NCBI GenBank assembly: GCA_004563715.1
Contig: SIRX01000115.1
Coordinates: forward strand, 1 to 39,121
Source of the DNA: Actinomycetota bacterium
GTDB taxonomy: Bacteria; Actinomycetota; Rubrobacteria; Rubrobacterales; Rubrobacteraceae
DNA: 39,121 bases
Direction: 5' to 3'
Part shown: in pieces, positions 1 to 9,520 of the stretch
Layout of the letters: every line of letters begins with the position of its first letter
Position numbering within the stretch: position 1 is the stretch's first letter
Translations under genes and position numbers: made by a program
The notes under the pieces: model-generated
What the model was told of the DNA's origin: nothing
Database searches by the model: none
Seen by the model: only the letters and a program-made list of their open reading frames with translations

Positions 1-24
1 ATTTTGTTGTGAGCAACCACTTGA

Positions 25-87
25 AATTTCAGAATTTATTGTAATTTCAGATTTAACTGTGTACACTGGGCTCATAATGACGTGTAC
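25..87 (+). promoter_or_regulatory. AT-rich promoter/operator region of the regulator-ABC operon
   Basis: The first 60 bases are very AT-rich compared with the rest of the window. AATTTCAGA occurs twice, at 25-33 and 43-51, 18 bases apart. A possible -10 element CATAAT lies at 73-78; no good -35 is visible at the usual distance. It is flanked by GTACAC at 61-66 and GTGTAC at 82-87, an inverted repeat with 15 bases between; 59-66 is itself an 8-base palindrome. A regulator bound to these repeats would cover the -10, so autoregulation by the downstream GbsR/MarR-like protein is a reasonable inference. No operator of this protein is known to me. Confidence 0.35.
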
Positions 88-98
88 CGGAGGTTAGC

Positions 99-563
99 TT
101 GGAAGAAGCGAGGGAGAGGTACGTAGAGGACTTCGGGGTCCTCTTTGATCAGTTGGGGGGCGGGCCGATGATGGGCCGGGTTCTGGGGGTGCTGCTGATC
201 GCGGACCCGCCGGAGCTGGCGGCCGAGGAGCTTGCGGACCGGTTGCGGGCGAGCCGGAGCAGCGTGAGCCAGGCGACGCACGCGCTGGTACAGATGGGCC
301 TTATAGAGCGCCGCAGGAGGCCGGGGGAGCGGCGCAGCTACTTCCGGATGAAACCGGGCGCCTGGCAGGTGATGCTCCGGCGCCGGATAGAGGGACTGCG
401 CGTGCTGCGCGAGATGGCCGAGAGCGGGCTCGCGGTCCTCGATTCGGAGGAGCCGGAGGCGCGGCGCAACCTGGAGGAGATGCGCGACTTCTTCGTGGCC
501 TGGGAGCGGGTGGTACCGGAGATCTTCGAAAGGATAGAAAGAGAGATGAAGGAGGAGCCATGA
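99..563 (+). CDS. GbsR/MarR-family transcriptional regulator
   Basis: This 154-residue protein has a winged helix-turn-helix at about residues 25-85, with the recognition-helix region [22 protein letters not shown] followed by an Arg-rich wing. A helical C-terminal half at about 90-150 is suited to dimerisation. This is the layout of GbsR-type MarR relatives, which often repress transporter genes beside them. The start is TTG at 99, with GGAGG at 89-93 placed six bases upstream. Its stop overlaps the ATG of the ABC ATPase gene (ATGA), so the three genes are almost certainly one operon. The ligand is unknown; drugs or lipophilic compounds are plausible given the exporter. Confidence 0.8.
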   Translation: MEEARERYVEDFGVLFDQLGGGPMMGRVLGVLLIADPPELAAEELADRLRASRSSVSQATHALVQMGLIERRRRPGERRSYFRMKPGAWQVMLRRRIEGLRVLREMAESGLAVLDSEEPEARRNLEEMRDFFVAWERVVPEIFERIEREMKEEP

Positions 564-1480
564 GGGAAGCGATCTCGGTCTCAGGCCTCCGCAAGTCGTT
601 CGGCCGGACCCAAGCGCTAGATGGTTTGGCCTTCTCTGTGCGAGCCGGTGAGGTGCACGGCTTCCTGGGTCCCAACGGGGCCGGCAAGACCACGACCATC
701 CGCATCCTGCTGGGCCTGTTGCGCCGGGACGCGGGCGAGGCGCGGCTGCTCGGCGGGGATCCCTGGCGGGACGCCGTGGAGCTACACCGCAGGCTGGCCT
801 ACGTGCCCGGCGACGTGGCGCTGTGGCCGAACCTCTCCGGCGGGGAGGTCATAGACCTCCTGGGCCGGCTGCGCGGCGGCCTCGACCCTCGCCGGCGCGC
901 GGAGCTGCTGGAGCGCTTCGAGCTGGACCCGAAGAAGAAGTGCCGCGCCTACTCTACCGGCAACCGGCAGAAGGTCGCGCTCGTATCGGCGCTGGCCTCC
1001 GGCGCGGACCTGCTCCTGCTCGACGAGCCCACCTCGGGCCTCGACCCGCTAATGAAGGCCGTCTTCCGCGAGTGCGTAACCGAGGAGCAGCAGAGGAGCC
1101 GCACCGTGCTCCTCAGCAGCCACATCCTGGCGGAGGTGGAGGCCGTCTGCGACCGGGTCACCACCATCCGCGACGGACGCACCGTCGAGAGCGGAACGCT
1201 CGCGGAGCTGAGACACCTCACCCGCACCTCCGTCTCCGCGGAGCTGGAGGCCCCACCCGTCGGGTTCTCCGAGCTGGAGGGGGTGCACGACCTTCAGGTC
1301 GAGGGCACCACGGTGCGCTGTCAAGTAGATCCCGAAGGGCTGGATGGGGTGCTGCGGCGGCTCACCACGGCCGGGGTCAGGAGCCTCACCAGCCAGCCGC
1401 CCACTCTGGAGGAGCTGTTCATGCGCCACTACCGGACCGGCGAGGCAGCAGCCAGGTCGCGGGCGGAGACTCCGCGGTGA
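560..1480 (+). CDS. ABC-2 type exporter, ATP-binding protein
   Basis: A 306-residue ATPase subunit of an exporter of the DrrA/CcmA type. It shows Walker [11 protein letters not shown] near residue 40, a non-canonical signature STGNRQKV near 133 in place of LSGGQ, Walker [14 protein letters not shown] near 152, and an H-loop SSHIL near 185. About 90 residues follow the nucleotide-binding domain, as usual in drug and lipid exporters of this class. It would energise the membrane protein encoded next, whose GTG start overlaps this stop (GTGA). The divergent signature motif is common in this subfamily and does not imply loss of activity. Confidence 0.9.
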   Translation: MREAISVSGLRKSFGRTQALDGLAFSVRAGEVHGFLGPNGAGKTTTIRILLGLLRRDAGEARLLGGDPWRDAVELHRRLAYVPGDVALWPNLSGGEVIDLLGRLRGGLDPRRRAELLERFELDPKKKCRAYSTGNRQKVALVSALASGADLLLLDEPTSGLDPLMKAVFRECVTEEQQRSRTVLLSSHILAEVEAVCDRVTTIRDGRTVESGTLAELRHLTRTSVSAELEAPPVGFSELEGVHDLQVEGTTVRCQVDPEGLDGVLRRLTTAGVRSLTSQPPTLEELFMRHYRTGEAAARSRAETPR

Positions 1481-3087
1481 ACGCGGTCAAGGGGCTGGCC
1501 GGCATCAGAGCGCTGGTGCGCCTGATCCTGCGCCGGGACCGCATCCCGCTGCCTATCTGGGTCCTGTTGCTCGCCGCCGTCCCGGCCGCCTTCGCGGCGA
1601 CCTTCGCCGAACTCTATCCCACCGCCGCCGAGCGCCAGGCGTTCGCCGAGGTGGCCGGCAACAACCCGGGGCTGCTCGCGCTGTTCGGGCCGGTATTCGA
1701 CCCGAGCGTCGGCGGTCTCACGGCGTGGCGGGTGAGCATCCTGCTGGCTGTCGTCGCCCTGATCAGCGTGCTCACCGTCGTCCGGCACACCCGCACCGAA
1801 GAAGAGGCCGGGCGGCGCGAGCTCGTGGGCTCGACGGTGGTCGGCCGGCACGCCTCCCTGGCCGCGGCCCTGCTCGTGACCGGGGCCGCAAACCTGGCCC
1901 TCGCAGGACTGATGGCGCTCGGCCTGATCGTCGTCCAGGATCTGCCCGTTGGCGGGTCGCTCGCGCTCGGCCTGGCGTTCGCCGCCGCCGGATGTACCTC
2001 CGCCGCGGTAGCCGCGGTCGCAGCACAGCTCACTCAGGGAGCCGGTGCCGCCAGAGGCCTCGCTATAAGCGTTCTGGGCCTGGCCTTCCTCTTACGCCTC
2101 GCTGGCGACGTGGGCGGTGAGGAGGGAGGAACGTCCTGGCTCTCCTGGCTCTCCCCCTTCGGCTGGGCGCAGCAGGTTCGCCCCTTTGCCGACGAGCGCT
2201 GGTGGGTCCTCGGCCTCGCCGCCGGGGCCTTCGTCGCCCTCGCCGCAGTAGCTTACGCGCTCTCTTCGCGTCGGGACGTCGGGGCCGGCCTACTCCCGCC
2301 CAGGGACGGACCGGCTGTGGCGCCGGCTTACCTGCGCAGCCCGCTAGCCCTCGCCTGGCGGCTGCACCGGGGTCTGCTGCTCGGCTGGACCGCCGGCTTC
2401 GCCGCGGTCGGGGTCATGATCGGTAGCGTCACCGGGACCGTGACGGAGATGTTCACCGACAACCCGCAACTCCAGGCCATTTTTGAACAGTTGGGCGGGC
2501 AGGCCGGCCTCGCCGACTTATACCTCTCCGCGGTCCTGAGCCTCCTGGGGCTCGCGGCCGCCGGGTACGCCGTCCAGGCCGTTCTCTGGCTGCGCTCCGA
2601 GGAGACAGCGGCGCGTGCCGAGCCCGTGTTGTCCGCCCAGGTCGACCGGTTACGGTGGGCCGCCGGCCATCTCTTTTTCGCGCTCGTAGGACCTGCGGTC
2701 GCCCTGACGGCGCTCGGCGTGGCCGCCGGAGTGGTCCACGGGGCGAACACCGGCGACGTGCGGGGAGAGCTGCCACGCGTGCTGGCCGGCGCGCTGGCGC
2801 AACTGCCCGCGGTGTGGGTGCTGGCCGGGCTGGCGACAGCACTCTTCGGCCTGCTGCCCCGGCTCGCCCCCTTGAGCTGGGCGGTGCTGGCCGTGTTCGC
2901 GCTGCTCACGCTGTTCGGCGAGGTCCTGCAACTCGACCGCTGGCTGCTGGACGTCTCGCCGTTCGCCCACGTCCCGGAGCTTCCGGGCGGCGAGGTCTCC
3001 ACAACGCCCCTGGTCTGGCTGGTGGTCCTGGCTGCAGCGCTCGCCGCCGCGGGGATGGTCGGGCTCAGACGCCGCGACGTGGGTTGA
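1477..3087 (+). CDS. ABC-2 type exporter permease, large (polyketide-exporter-like)
   Basis: A 536-residue very hydrophobic protein with about twelve predicted membrane segments in two similar halves, the second beginning near residue 280 after a short polar stretch. Size and arrangement fit the actinobacterial family annotated as putative exporters of polyketide antibiotics (TnrB-like), in which one long permease replaces two short ones. Start: GTG at 1477 overlapping the ATPase stop. The frame is open far upstream, but that part lies inside the ATPase gene and is not expected to be translated. The substrate cannot be read from the sequence; no biosynthetic gene adjoins this operon. Confidence 0.8.
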   Translation: MNAVKGLAGIRALVRLILRRDRIPLPIWVLLLAAVPAAFAATFAELYPTAAERQAFAEVAGNNPGLLALFGPVFDPSVGGLTAWRVSILLAVVALISVLTVVRHTRTEEEAGRRELVGSTVVGRHASLAAALLVTGAANLALAGLMALGLIVVQDLPVGGSLALGLAFAAAGCTSAAVAAVAAQLTQGAGAARGLAISVLGLAFLLRLAGDVGGEEGGTSWLSWLSPFGWAQQVRPFADERWWVLGLAAGAFVALAAVAYALSSRRDVGAGLLPPRDGPAVAPAYLRSPLALAWRLHRGLLLGWTAGFAAVGVMIGSVTGTVTEMFTDNPQLQAIFEQLGGQAGLADLYLSAVLSLLGLAAAGYAVQAVLWLRSEETAARAEPVLSAQVDRLRWAAGHLFFALVGPAVALTALGVAAGVVHGANTGDVRGELPRVLAGALAQLPAVWVLAGLATALFGLLPRLAPLSWAVLAVFALLTLFGEVLQLDRWLLDVSPFAHVPELPGGEVSTTPLVWLVVLAAALAAAGMVGLRRRDVG

Positions 3088-3245
3088 GCGGTCCGTAACC
3101 CCATCCTGCAAAGCAGTTGGAGACCAGAGTGCGCCGGGCGGTCTCAGCCGCGTAAAGCAGTCGCCATCACCCAGGACGCGCTGGACAACGAACCACCAGC
3201 GCGGCAGCCGCTGCGCGCGTCTACGCGGTGCGGGAATTTGTGCCG

Positions 3246-3265
3246 GGGTTTAGGAACTAGAACCC
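3246..3265. terminator. Possible hairpin between convergent genes
   Basis: GGGTTT at 3246-3251 can pair with GAACCC at 3260-3265 (six pairs, one of them G-U) around an eight-base loop. It sits just before the end of the DUF1028 gene and 160 bases after the permease gene, where a shared terminator would be expected. No T-run follows on either strand, so the call is weak. The rest of 3088-3272 shows nothing recognisable. Confidence 0.25.
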
Positions 3266-3272
3266 GCGCGCC

Positions 3273-3959
3273 CTAGACAGCGCCCGCGCCGGCCTCGCGG
3301 GCCGCCGGACCGAGCGGGTCTTGGCGCGTCGGGAGACCCAAGACGACGGGCAGCAGGTGCTCAGAGAATTCCTCGTAAAGCCTTCTCAGCTCGGCTACCG
3401 CGTCCCCGGCGTGGTCTACCCGCAGGTCCCACAGAGGGTACTCCTCGGTGTCCAGTATCGTTATATTCGAGGAGATGGCGCCCTCCTTATCTGCGCCGGT
3501 CGCCTCCCCAGCCTCCAGGGCTCGCAGCAGGCGCTCGACCAGATCCTCACCCTCTGTACTGTAGAAGGTGTCGACTACCGCCTCCAGAGTTTCAGGGCCG
3601 ACAAGCCTGTTGCCCTGCGCCGAATAGCCCTCGCCGTTGAGATGGCCGGACCAATCTGGCGTACGGGAGCCGGTCCAGGCCTCCGAGTTCCCGGCGAGGT
3701 CTACCATGCCACACTGCCGGAGGTCCCGGCCCGGGTCCCTGGACACGAGCAAGCTCAAGGTCTCCTGGGCGCTCTCGCCGTCAGACATCATGCGTAACCC
3801 ATCGTAACCGTAGTAGGGGTTCATCGTGGCCTGGGTCGCCACGGCCCCCACTCCGGCCTGCGCGTGACACACGAGCTTACCAACCCCCCGCATCGCGGTT
3901 ACCGCGCCTACTCCTACCTGCCCCGTACGGGCACAACGAGCTACCAACGAGAACGTCAT
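3273..3959 (-). CDS. DUF1028 family protein (Ntn-hydrolase-like)
   Basis: A 228-residue protein beginning MTFSLVARCARTGQVGVGAV, with AQAGVGAVATQATMNPYYG, DPGRDLRQCGMVD and GYSAQGNRLVG following in order. This is the characteristic series of the DUF1028 family, which has the N-terminal nucleophile hydrolase fold and no firmly known substrate. I start at the ATG at 3959 because the family begins there and GGAGG lies four bases upstream; the frame continues 32 codons further without family similarity. Cys residues at several positions are not typical of the family. It lies alone, with 241 bases before the pilC end upstream. The last 30 residues are an Ala/Gly-rich tail. Confidence 0.85.
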   Translation of the reverse strand: MTFSLVARCARTGQVGVGAVTAMRGVGKLVCHAQAGVGAVATQATMNPYYGYDGLRMMSDGESAQETLSLLVSRDPGRDLRQCGMVDLAGNSEAWTGSRTPDWSGHLNGEGYSAQGNRLVGPETLEAVVDTFYSTEGEDLVERLLRALEAGEATGADKEGAISSNITILDTEEYPLWDLRVDHAGDAVAELRRLYEEFSEHLLPVVLGLPTRQDPLGPAAREAGAGAV

Positions 3960-4200
3960 CGGACCTCCAAAAACTTTATAGACTGATTTGCTGAATACAA
4001 TACTCGCTACGGTCTTGTTTGGCTCTGAGGCCGCTATCTGCGTGTTCCCTCGCATCTCGGCGGAAGGCTCCTGAAGATCGTCCCCCAGGTGCTATAGCAA
4101 GCGTGCTCTTTATCGTACGACAGTTCATCCGAAGAACCTGGAACCATTACCGATGATATGTACGTCCCCACCGCCGGACACGCCTTGTCGTCACGGCCTC

Positions 4201-5412
4201 TTACTCGATCAACTCGAAAATCCGGAACATCGGCAGGTACATGGAGATGATGATCGCGCCGACGATGCCGCCGACGACCACGATCATCAGCGGCTCGATA
4301 ATGGAGGTGAGCGCCTTTATGGTGGCGTCGACCTCGGACTCGTAGAAGTCCCCTATCTTCTCCAGCATGCCGTCGAGGTCGCCTGTCTCCTCGCCGACCG
4401 CGATCATACGTGTCACCATCGGCGGGAAGACCGGCTCCTCTTCGAGCGGCTTGAAGATCGGGATGCCCTGCCGGATGGAGTCCCGGCTCTTGAGGAGCGC
4501 CTGCTCGACGACGTAGTTGCCGGAGGAGGCGGCGGTGATCTCCAGGGCCTGCAGTATCGGCACGCCGGCGGCGCTTAACGAGCCGAGGGTCCGGGCGAAG
4601 CGGGCGAGCGCGACCTTCTGCACCACGTCCCCGATCCTGGCCGGTATCTTGAGCACCACCCGGCCCCACACCTTCCGGCCCTGCTCCGAGTCTTTCCACC
4701 GCAGAAAGAACACCACCCCGCCGACGAGCAGGGCCGCCACCAGGAGCCCGCCGAAGCCGGTGAGCAGGTTGGAGATGCCGATGGCGATGCGGGTCGGGAG
4801 CGGCAGCGTGCCGCCGAGGTCCTCGAACATCCGGGCGAAGATCGGCACGATAAAGATGAGCATTATCGCCGCCGCCAGGATAGCCATTACGAGCACCACC
4901 GTCGGGTAGGTCATCGCGCTCTTCACCTTGCGCCGCAGGTCTTGGTCGGCCTCAAGCTGGTCGGCAATGCGCAGGAGAACCCCGTCGAGGACGCCCCCGA
5001 TCTCCCCGGCCCGCACCATCTCCACGTAGAGCCGGTTAAAGACCTTCGGGTGCTTCTCCAGCGCCTCTGAGAGCGCGAGCCCCGCCTCGACGTCCTGGCG
5101 GACCTCCACGATCACGTCCTGCAGCTTCTTGTTGGAGGTCTGCTCGCCGAGGATGTACAGCGCCCGGACTATCGGGAGGCCGGCGTTGATCATGGTGGCG
5201 AACTGCCGGCTGAAAATGACCACGTCGTCGAGCTTGACTTTTTTGAAGGGCTCCAGGATGTCCTTCTGGCCGACGCCCTGCTCTTTTATGTCTATGACCA
5301 GGAGCCCCTGCTGGCGGAGCGACGCGGCCACCGACATCGTGTCGTCGCCCTCCATCTTGTCTTGAAGGATCTCGCCGCGTCGGGTGCGGGCCTTGTACTC
5401 GAAGACCGCCAC
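4201..5412 (-). CDS. pilC: Type IV pilus / type II secretion inner-membrane platform protein PilC
   Basis: A 403-residue GspF/PilC protein: an N-terminal FEYKARTRRGEILQDKMEG segment, then two T2SSF domains (about 70-195 and 275-395), each followed by hydrophobic segments. The second repeat carries the conserved ARFARTLGSLSAAGVPILQALEI region. It forms the inner-membrane platform on which the PilB and PilT motors act. GTG start at 5412, nine bases after the pilT stop, with only a weak ribosome-binding site. No pilin, PilM/N/O or prepilin peptidase gene follows within the window; the next gene downstream is the unrelated DUF1028 gene. Confidence 0.92.
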   Translation of the reverse strand: MAVFEYKARTRRGEILQDKMEGDDTMSVAASLRQQGLLVIDIKEQGVGQKDILEPFKKVKLDDVVIFSRQFATMINAGLPIVRALYILGEQTSNKKLQDVIVEVRQDVEAGLALSEALEKHPKVFNRLYVEMVRAGEIGGVLDGVLLRIADQLEADQDLRRKVKSAMTYPTVVLVMAILAAAIMLIFIVPIFARMFEDLGGTLPLPTRIAIGISNLLTGFGGLLVAALLVGGVVFFLRWKDSEQGRKVWGRVVLKIPARIGDVVQKVALARFARTLGSLSAAGVPILQALEITAASSGNYVVEQALLKSRDSIRQGIPIFKPLEEEPVFPPMVTRMIAVGEETGDLDGMLEKIGDFYESEVDATIKALTSIIEPLMIVVVGGIVGAIIISMYLPMFRIFELIE

Positions 5413-5421
5413 GAGAGCTTC

Positions 5422-6555
5422 TTACCGCCGGATCGCCGAGTACGCTCCGGTGCCGGGCCGCGCGGCCTGACCACCGGGGGCACCCCCGAAGCCTCCGCCC
5501 GCGAGCCGTCGCAGTTCCTCGGGGTTGCTGGAGCGCTTCTCGGCCTCCTCGCGGGAGATGGCCCCCTTGCGCACCAGCTCGACGAGGGCGGCGTCCATCG
5601 TCTGCATGCCGAACTTGCCGCCGGTCTGCATGGCGGAGTAGATCTGGTGGTTCTTGCCCTCCCGGATGAGGTTACGCACGCCGGGCGTGGGGACGAGCAC
5701 CTCGCACGCCACCACCCGGCCCTTGTCGTCGCGGCGGGGTATGAGGGTCTGCGTGATGACCCCCTGCAGGGCGTTGGCGAGCTGGGTGCGGATCTGGGCC
5801 TGCTGGTGGGCCGGGAAGACGTCGATAATGCGGTCCACCGTCTGCGGCGCGTCCTGGGTGTGGAGCGTACCGAAGACGAGGTGGCCGGTCTCGGCGGCGG
5901 TCACCGCGAGCGAGATGGTCTCCAGGTCCCGCATCTCCCCGACGAGTATGACGTCCGGGTCCTGGCGCAGGACGTGCTTCAGGGCCTCGGCGAAGCTCTT
6001 GGTGTCCTGGTTGACCTCGCGCTGGTTGACGATGCACTGCTTGTGGGAGTGGAGGAACTCTATCGGGTCTTCGACGCTCATGATGTGCTCGTGGCGCGAG
6101 GCGTTTATGCGGTCTATCATCGCGGCCAGCGTCGTGGACTTGCCGCTGCCGGTCGGCCCCGTGACCAACACCAGGCCGCGCGGCTTCTCCGTCATGTCCT
6201 CCACAGACTTCGGCAACCCGAGCTTCTGAAAGTCCAGGACCTCGTGCGGGATGGTGCGGAACGCCGCCCCGATAGACCCCCGCTGGAAATAGACGTTCAC
6301 CCGGAACCGGGCGGTGCGCGGCAGGCTGTAGCTGAAGTCCAGCTCCCAGGTGTTCTCCAGCCGCTGGCGCTGGTCACCGGTGAGGATGTCGTAGATGACC
6401 TCGCGGGTCACGTTGGGCGTAAACGGCGGGTAGTCCAGCGGCTGTATCTTGCCGCTGACCCGGATCATCGGCGGCAACCCCACCGTGATGTGCAGGTCGC
6501 TCGCCCCAGCGTTGACCGCGTCCAGCAGGTAATCGTTCAGCCCGGTCTGTATCAT
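5422..6555 (-). CDS. pilT: Type IV pilus retraction ATPase PilT
   Basis: A 377-residue hexameric ATPase. Walker A GPTGSGKSTTLAA lies near residue 135, with an Asp box SVEDPIEFLHSHK, Walker B ILVGEMRDLETI and a His box LVFGTLHTQDAPQT. The near-C-terminal GVRNLIREGKNHQI matches the AIRNLIRE motif that marks PilT and is needed for retraction, which separates it from PilB. The tail after residue 345 is Gly-rich (GGGFGGAPGGQ) and presumably flexible. ATG at 6555 with AAGGGG upstream. A 97-base gap separates it from pilB; the gap contains a tandem CGGAGCCGA/CGGAGCCGG repeat and no clear promoter. Confidence 0.95.
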   Translation of the reverse strand: MIQTGLNDYLLDAVNAGASDLHITVGLPPMIRVSGKIQPLDYPPFTPNVTREVIYDILTGDQRQRLENTWELDFSYSLPRTARFRVNVYFQRGSIGAAFRTIPHEVLDFQKLGLPKSVEDMTEKPRGLVLVTGPTGSGKSTTLAAMIDRINASRHEHIMSVEDPIEFLHSHKQCIVNQREVNQDTKSFAEALKHVLRQDPDVILVGEMRDLETISLAVTAAETGHLVFGTLHTQDAPQTVDRIIDVFPAHQQAQIRTQLANALQGVITQTLIPRRDDKGRVVACEVLVPTPGVRNLIREGKNHQIYSAMQTGGKFGMQTMDAALVELVRKGAISREEAEKRSSNPEELRRLAGGGFGGAPGGQAARPGTGAYSAIRR

Positions 6556-6652
6556 CTCGGCCCCTTTGCCAGATCTACCAGGTGCTCACTACGACCATCC
6601 GGTATTCGGCACGGGGCGCGAGAGACTTTACCCGGCTCCGTCGGCTCCGCCT

Positions 6653-9520
6653 CTACACCACGTTTCGCAGCACTTCTTCCGCGGACGTCATGCCCTGGGC
6701 CGCCTTGAGGAGACCATCGTCCTTGAGCCTCACCATACCGGCCTTTTCCGCGGCGGCGGAGATCTCGCTCGTCGAGACCCGCCGGAGGATCAGCTCCCGC
6801 AGCTCCTCCGTGACCCGCATCAGCTCGTAGATACCGAGCCGGCCCCGGTAACCGCTCCCGCCGCACCGCTCACACCCAACCGCTTTGTAGAAGTCGAGGT
6901 CTTTCTCGGGTACGAGATCGAAGGGGAAACCCATCTCCTCCAGCACCTCGGGTTCGAGGTTCGTTGGCTCCTTGCACCGCCCGCAGAGCCGGCGCGCCAG
7001 CCGCTGCGCTATAACGCAGTCCACCGCCGAGGAGGTGAGGAAAGGCTCCACGCCCATCTCGGTAAGCCGCGTCAGGGCGCCGGGGGCGTTGTTGGTGTGC
7101 AGGGTGGCGAGCACCAGGTGACCCGTCAGGGCGGACTCGACGCTGATCTTGGCGGTCTCCAGGTCCCGGATCTCTCCGATCATGATCACGTCCGGGTCGC
7201 TGCGCAGGATGCTCCGGAGCCCAGAGGCGAAGGTGAGCCCGGCCCGCGGGTTTACCTGGATCTGGTTCAGCCCCGGTACCCGGTACTCGATGGGGTCCTC
7301 GATTGTGATGATGTTTCGTTCGGGCGAGTTCAGCTCGTTCAGCGTGGCGTAGAGGGTGGTGGACTTGCCGCTACCCGTGGGGCCTGTCACCAGGATGGCC
7401 CCGTAGGGCCGGCGGAAGACCTCCTCGTAGCGCCGGAAGGCTCCGGGAGAGAAACCCAGCTTGGTGAGGTCCGCCTCCACGCTGGAGGTGTCGAGCAGGC
7501 GCAGCACTATCTTCTCTCCATAGGCTGTGGGCAGGGTTGCGACCCGGATATCCACCTTGCCGCCGCCCAGCCTCACGCTGAAGCGGCCGTCCTGGGGCAC
7601 CCGGCGTTCGGCGATGTTGAGGCTGGCGATGACCTTGAGCCGGGCGAGCATGCCGCTCTGGAGCTTCTGGGGCACGGACATGACCTCCCGGAGCACCCCG
7701 TCGACCCGGAAGCGAACCGTAACCTCCTGAGCCTGCGGCTCGATGTGGATGTCCGAGGCTCCGTCTCCAACGGCCTGCTGCAATATGGAGCTGACGAGGC
7801 GGATGATCGGCGCTTCGTCCGCCCCGGCGTCCACGCCGAGCTGAATGTCTTCGTCTTCCTCGAAATCCGGATCGGCGGCGGCGTCCTGGAGGAACTCCGA
7901 GACGCCCTCCTCCAGCGCGAACAGCTTGTTCTGGGTCCGCTGGACGTCCTGCGGCGTGGCCACCACGGGGGTCACCGGGTACCCGGAGATCATGCGCAGG
8001 TCTTCCAGCGCGTGGATGTCGGTTGGGTCGCTCATGGCGACCTTGATGCGCCCATCGTTTACCCGAAGCGGGACCGCCCCGTGACGCCGCAAGACTTTCT
8101 GATCCACCAGCGAGAGAGCACCCCGGTCGACGTCATTGTCGGTCAACTCGATAAAGTCGAGCCGCAGCTTCCGGGCCAACGCCCGTGCCAGGTCCACCGG
8201 GGTTACGAGCCCCTGGGAAAGCAGGATCTCGCCTACCTGCCGTGGGTCCCGCTCCCGGACCTCCAGAGCATGCCGGAGTTGCTCCTCGGAGACCTTGCCC
8301 TCCGAGACCAGGATCTCCCCTATCCTGCCGCTCGTTAGCGTTCGGCCTCCGCGTCGAGTCCTGAACGGGGCATGGCCGGCTCCTCCGGCGTCAGCCCCGG
8401 ACGCGGTGGCTTCCGTCCCCTCAGGCCCCGGCTCTTCCGGCGTATCTCCTGCTTTCTCGTCCTCTTCCGTTCCCTCAAGGGCTGGCGAGGCGTCAGGTGA
8501 TGGCTCGGGCTCCTGTCCCCGGGCCTCTATCTCCCCGTTCGCGACCTCAGCGGTAGCGGGGCCTTCGTCCTTTTCGGCCCCCGGGTAGAGATGGTCCAGA
8601 GCCCTGAAGAGGTCGTCTTTCGTCACCACCACGGGTATCAGGGAACGTCCGGTTATCATGCGGAGGTCTTCCAGGGCGAAGAGGTCGTTCGGGTCGCTCA
8701 TCGCCATTACCAGCCGCTCGTCTTCGAAGCGCAGCGGCAGAACTTTGTACTTGCGGCAGGTCTCCTCGTCGAGCAGGCCCACGGCCTCAGGGTCCACATC
8801 GTCTTCGCCGAGTTCGGAGAGCGCCACGTAATCACGCCGAAGCCTGCGGGCCAGCGCCTGCGCCAGGTCCGCCGGAGACACGAGGTCCAGGAAGAGCAGT
8901 ATCTCTCCCAGGTTGCGCGAGTCGTCCTTTTGAAGGTCCAGCGCCCGCTGGAGCTGCTCCTCGGAGATCTTGCCCTCGGCAACCAGTATCTCCCCGATCT
9001 TCAGCCCGGCGGAGGCCGGTGAGGCATCTCTTTTACCGGCGCTCCCACCGCCAGAGGCCACCCCGTTGTCGAGAAGCCTCTTGCGGGCGGCGCGTATGGC
9101 GTCTTCGGCGGCTGCCACGGGTATGATCGGCCGCCCGACGCTCTTGGTGATGCAACTCCGGGCCCTGGGGTCTTTGGGGTTTTTCATGGCGACCACCAGC
9201 TTCCCGTTTTCGACGCGCAGCGGGATCGCCTCGCACTGCTCCAGCACGTCGGGCCCGACCATGCCCACGAGGTCCGGATCCACGTTTTCGTGAGAGAGCA
9301 CAACGTACTCCACGTTGAGACGCCGGGATATGGTACGTGCCAGCTTCCCGGGTGTTATGTAGCCGAACGAGATGAGTATTTCGCCCAGGCTCCGCTCGTC
9401 CTGCCCGTGCGCCCGCAAAGCTTCCTGGACCTGCTCCTCGGAGACCTCGCCCTCGGAGACGAGGATCTCCGCTATGGTGCGCGGCGAAATCCGGCGCAGA
9501 TCATTACCCGAGAAGCGCAT
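6653..9520 (-). CDS. pilB: Type IV pilus assembly ATPase PilB with three MshEN domains
   Basis: A 955-residue extension ATPase, much longer than the usual 560-580. Three MshEN-type N-terminal domains occur at about 14-150, 173-313 and 399-535. Each opens with two 24-residue half-motifs of the form IGEILVxEGxxSEEQL, five residues apart, the arrangement known to bind cyclic di-GMP. An 85-residue acidic, Pro-rich linker separates copies two and three. The motor domain follows from about 560: Walker A GPTGSGKSTT, Walker B MIGEIRDLETA, and a four-Cys zinc site CGRCK...CERCG. The first MshEN copy has lost the Arg and Gly of the leading motif (TIAEIL). Its start overlaps the aroE end by 17 bases. 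Confidence 0.93.
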   Translation of the reverse strand: MRFSGNDLRRISPRTIAEILVSEGEVSEEQVQEALRAHGQDERSLGEILISFGYITPGKLARTISRRLNVEYVVLSHENVDPDLVGMVGPDVLEQCEAIPLRVENGKLVVAMKNPKDPRARSCITKSVGRPIIPVAAAEDAIRAARKRLLDNGVASGGGSAGKRDASPASAGLKIGEILVAEGKISEEQLQRALDLQKDDSRNLGEILLFLDLVSPADLAQALARRLRRDYVALSELGEDDVDPEAVGLLDEETCRKYKVLPLRFEDERLVMAMSDPNDLFALEDLRMITGRSLIPVVVTKDDLFRALDHLYPGAEKDEGPATAEVANGEIEARGQEPEPSPDASPALEGTEEDEKAGDTPEEPGPEGTEATASGADAGGAGHAPFRTRRGGRTLTSGRIGEILVSEGKVSEEQLRHALEVRERDPRQVGEILLSQGLVTPVDLARALARKLRLDFIELTDNDVDRGALSLVDQKVLRRHGAVPLRVNDGRIKVAMSDPTDIHALEDLRMISGYPVTPVVATPQDVQRTQNKLFALEEGVSEFLQDAAADPDFEEDEDIQLGVDAGADEAPIIRLVSSILQQAVGDGASDIHIEPQAQEVTVRFRVDGVLREVMSVPQKLQSGMLARLKVIASLNIAERRVPQDGRFSVRLGGGKVDIRVATLPTAYGEKIVLRLLDTSSVEADLTKLGFSPGAFRRYEEVFRRPYGAILVTGPTGSGKSTTLYATLNELNSPERNIITIEDPIEYRVPGLNQIQVNPRAGLTFASGLRSILRSDPDVIMIGEIRDLETAKISVESALTGHLVLATLHTNNAPGALTRLTEMGVEPFLTSSAVDCVIAQRLARRLCGRCKEPTNLEPEVLEEMGFPFDLVPEKDLDFYKAVGCERCGGSGYRGRLGIYELMRVTEELRELILRRVSTSEISAAAEKAGMVRLKDDGLLKAAQGMTSAEEVLRNVV

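Noticed and set aside
823-1476. Long N-terminal extension of the ABC permease frame
   Set aside because: It lies within the ATPase gene in another frame and is Arg/Pro-rich; the GTG at 1477 overlapping the ATPase stop is the natural start.
5362-8338. Long plus-strand open frames of 448 and 590 codons
   Set aside because: They are antisense to pilT, pilC and pilB, whose motifs are complete; the predicted products resemble nothing.
7560-9480. Possible mobile or repeat element from internally repeated DNA in pilB
   Set aside because: The repeats are the three MshEN domain copies in one open frame, diverged at DNA level; no inverted ends or transposase.
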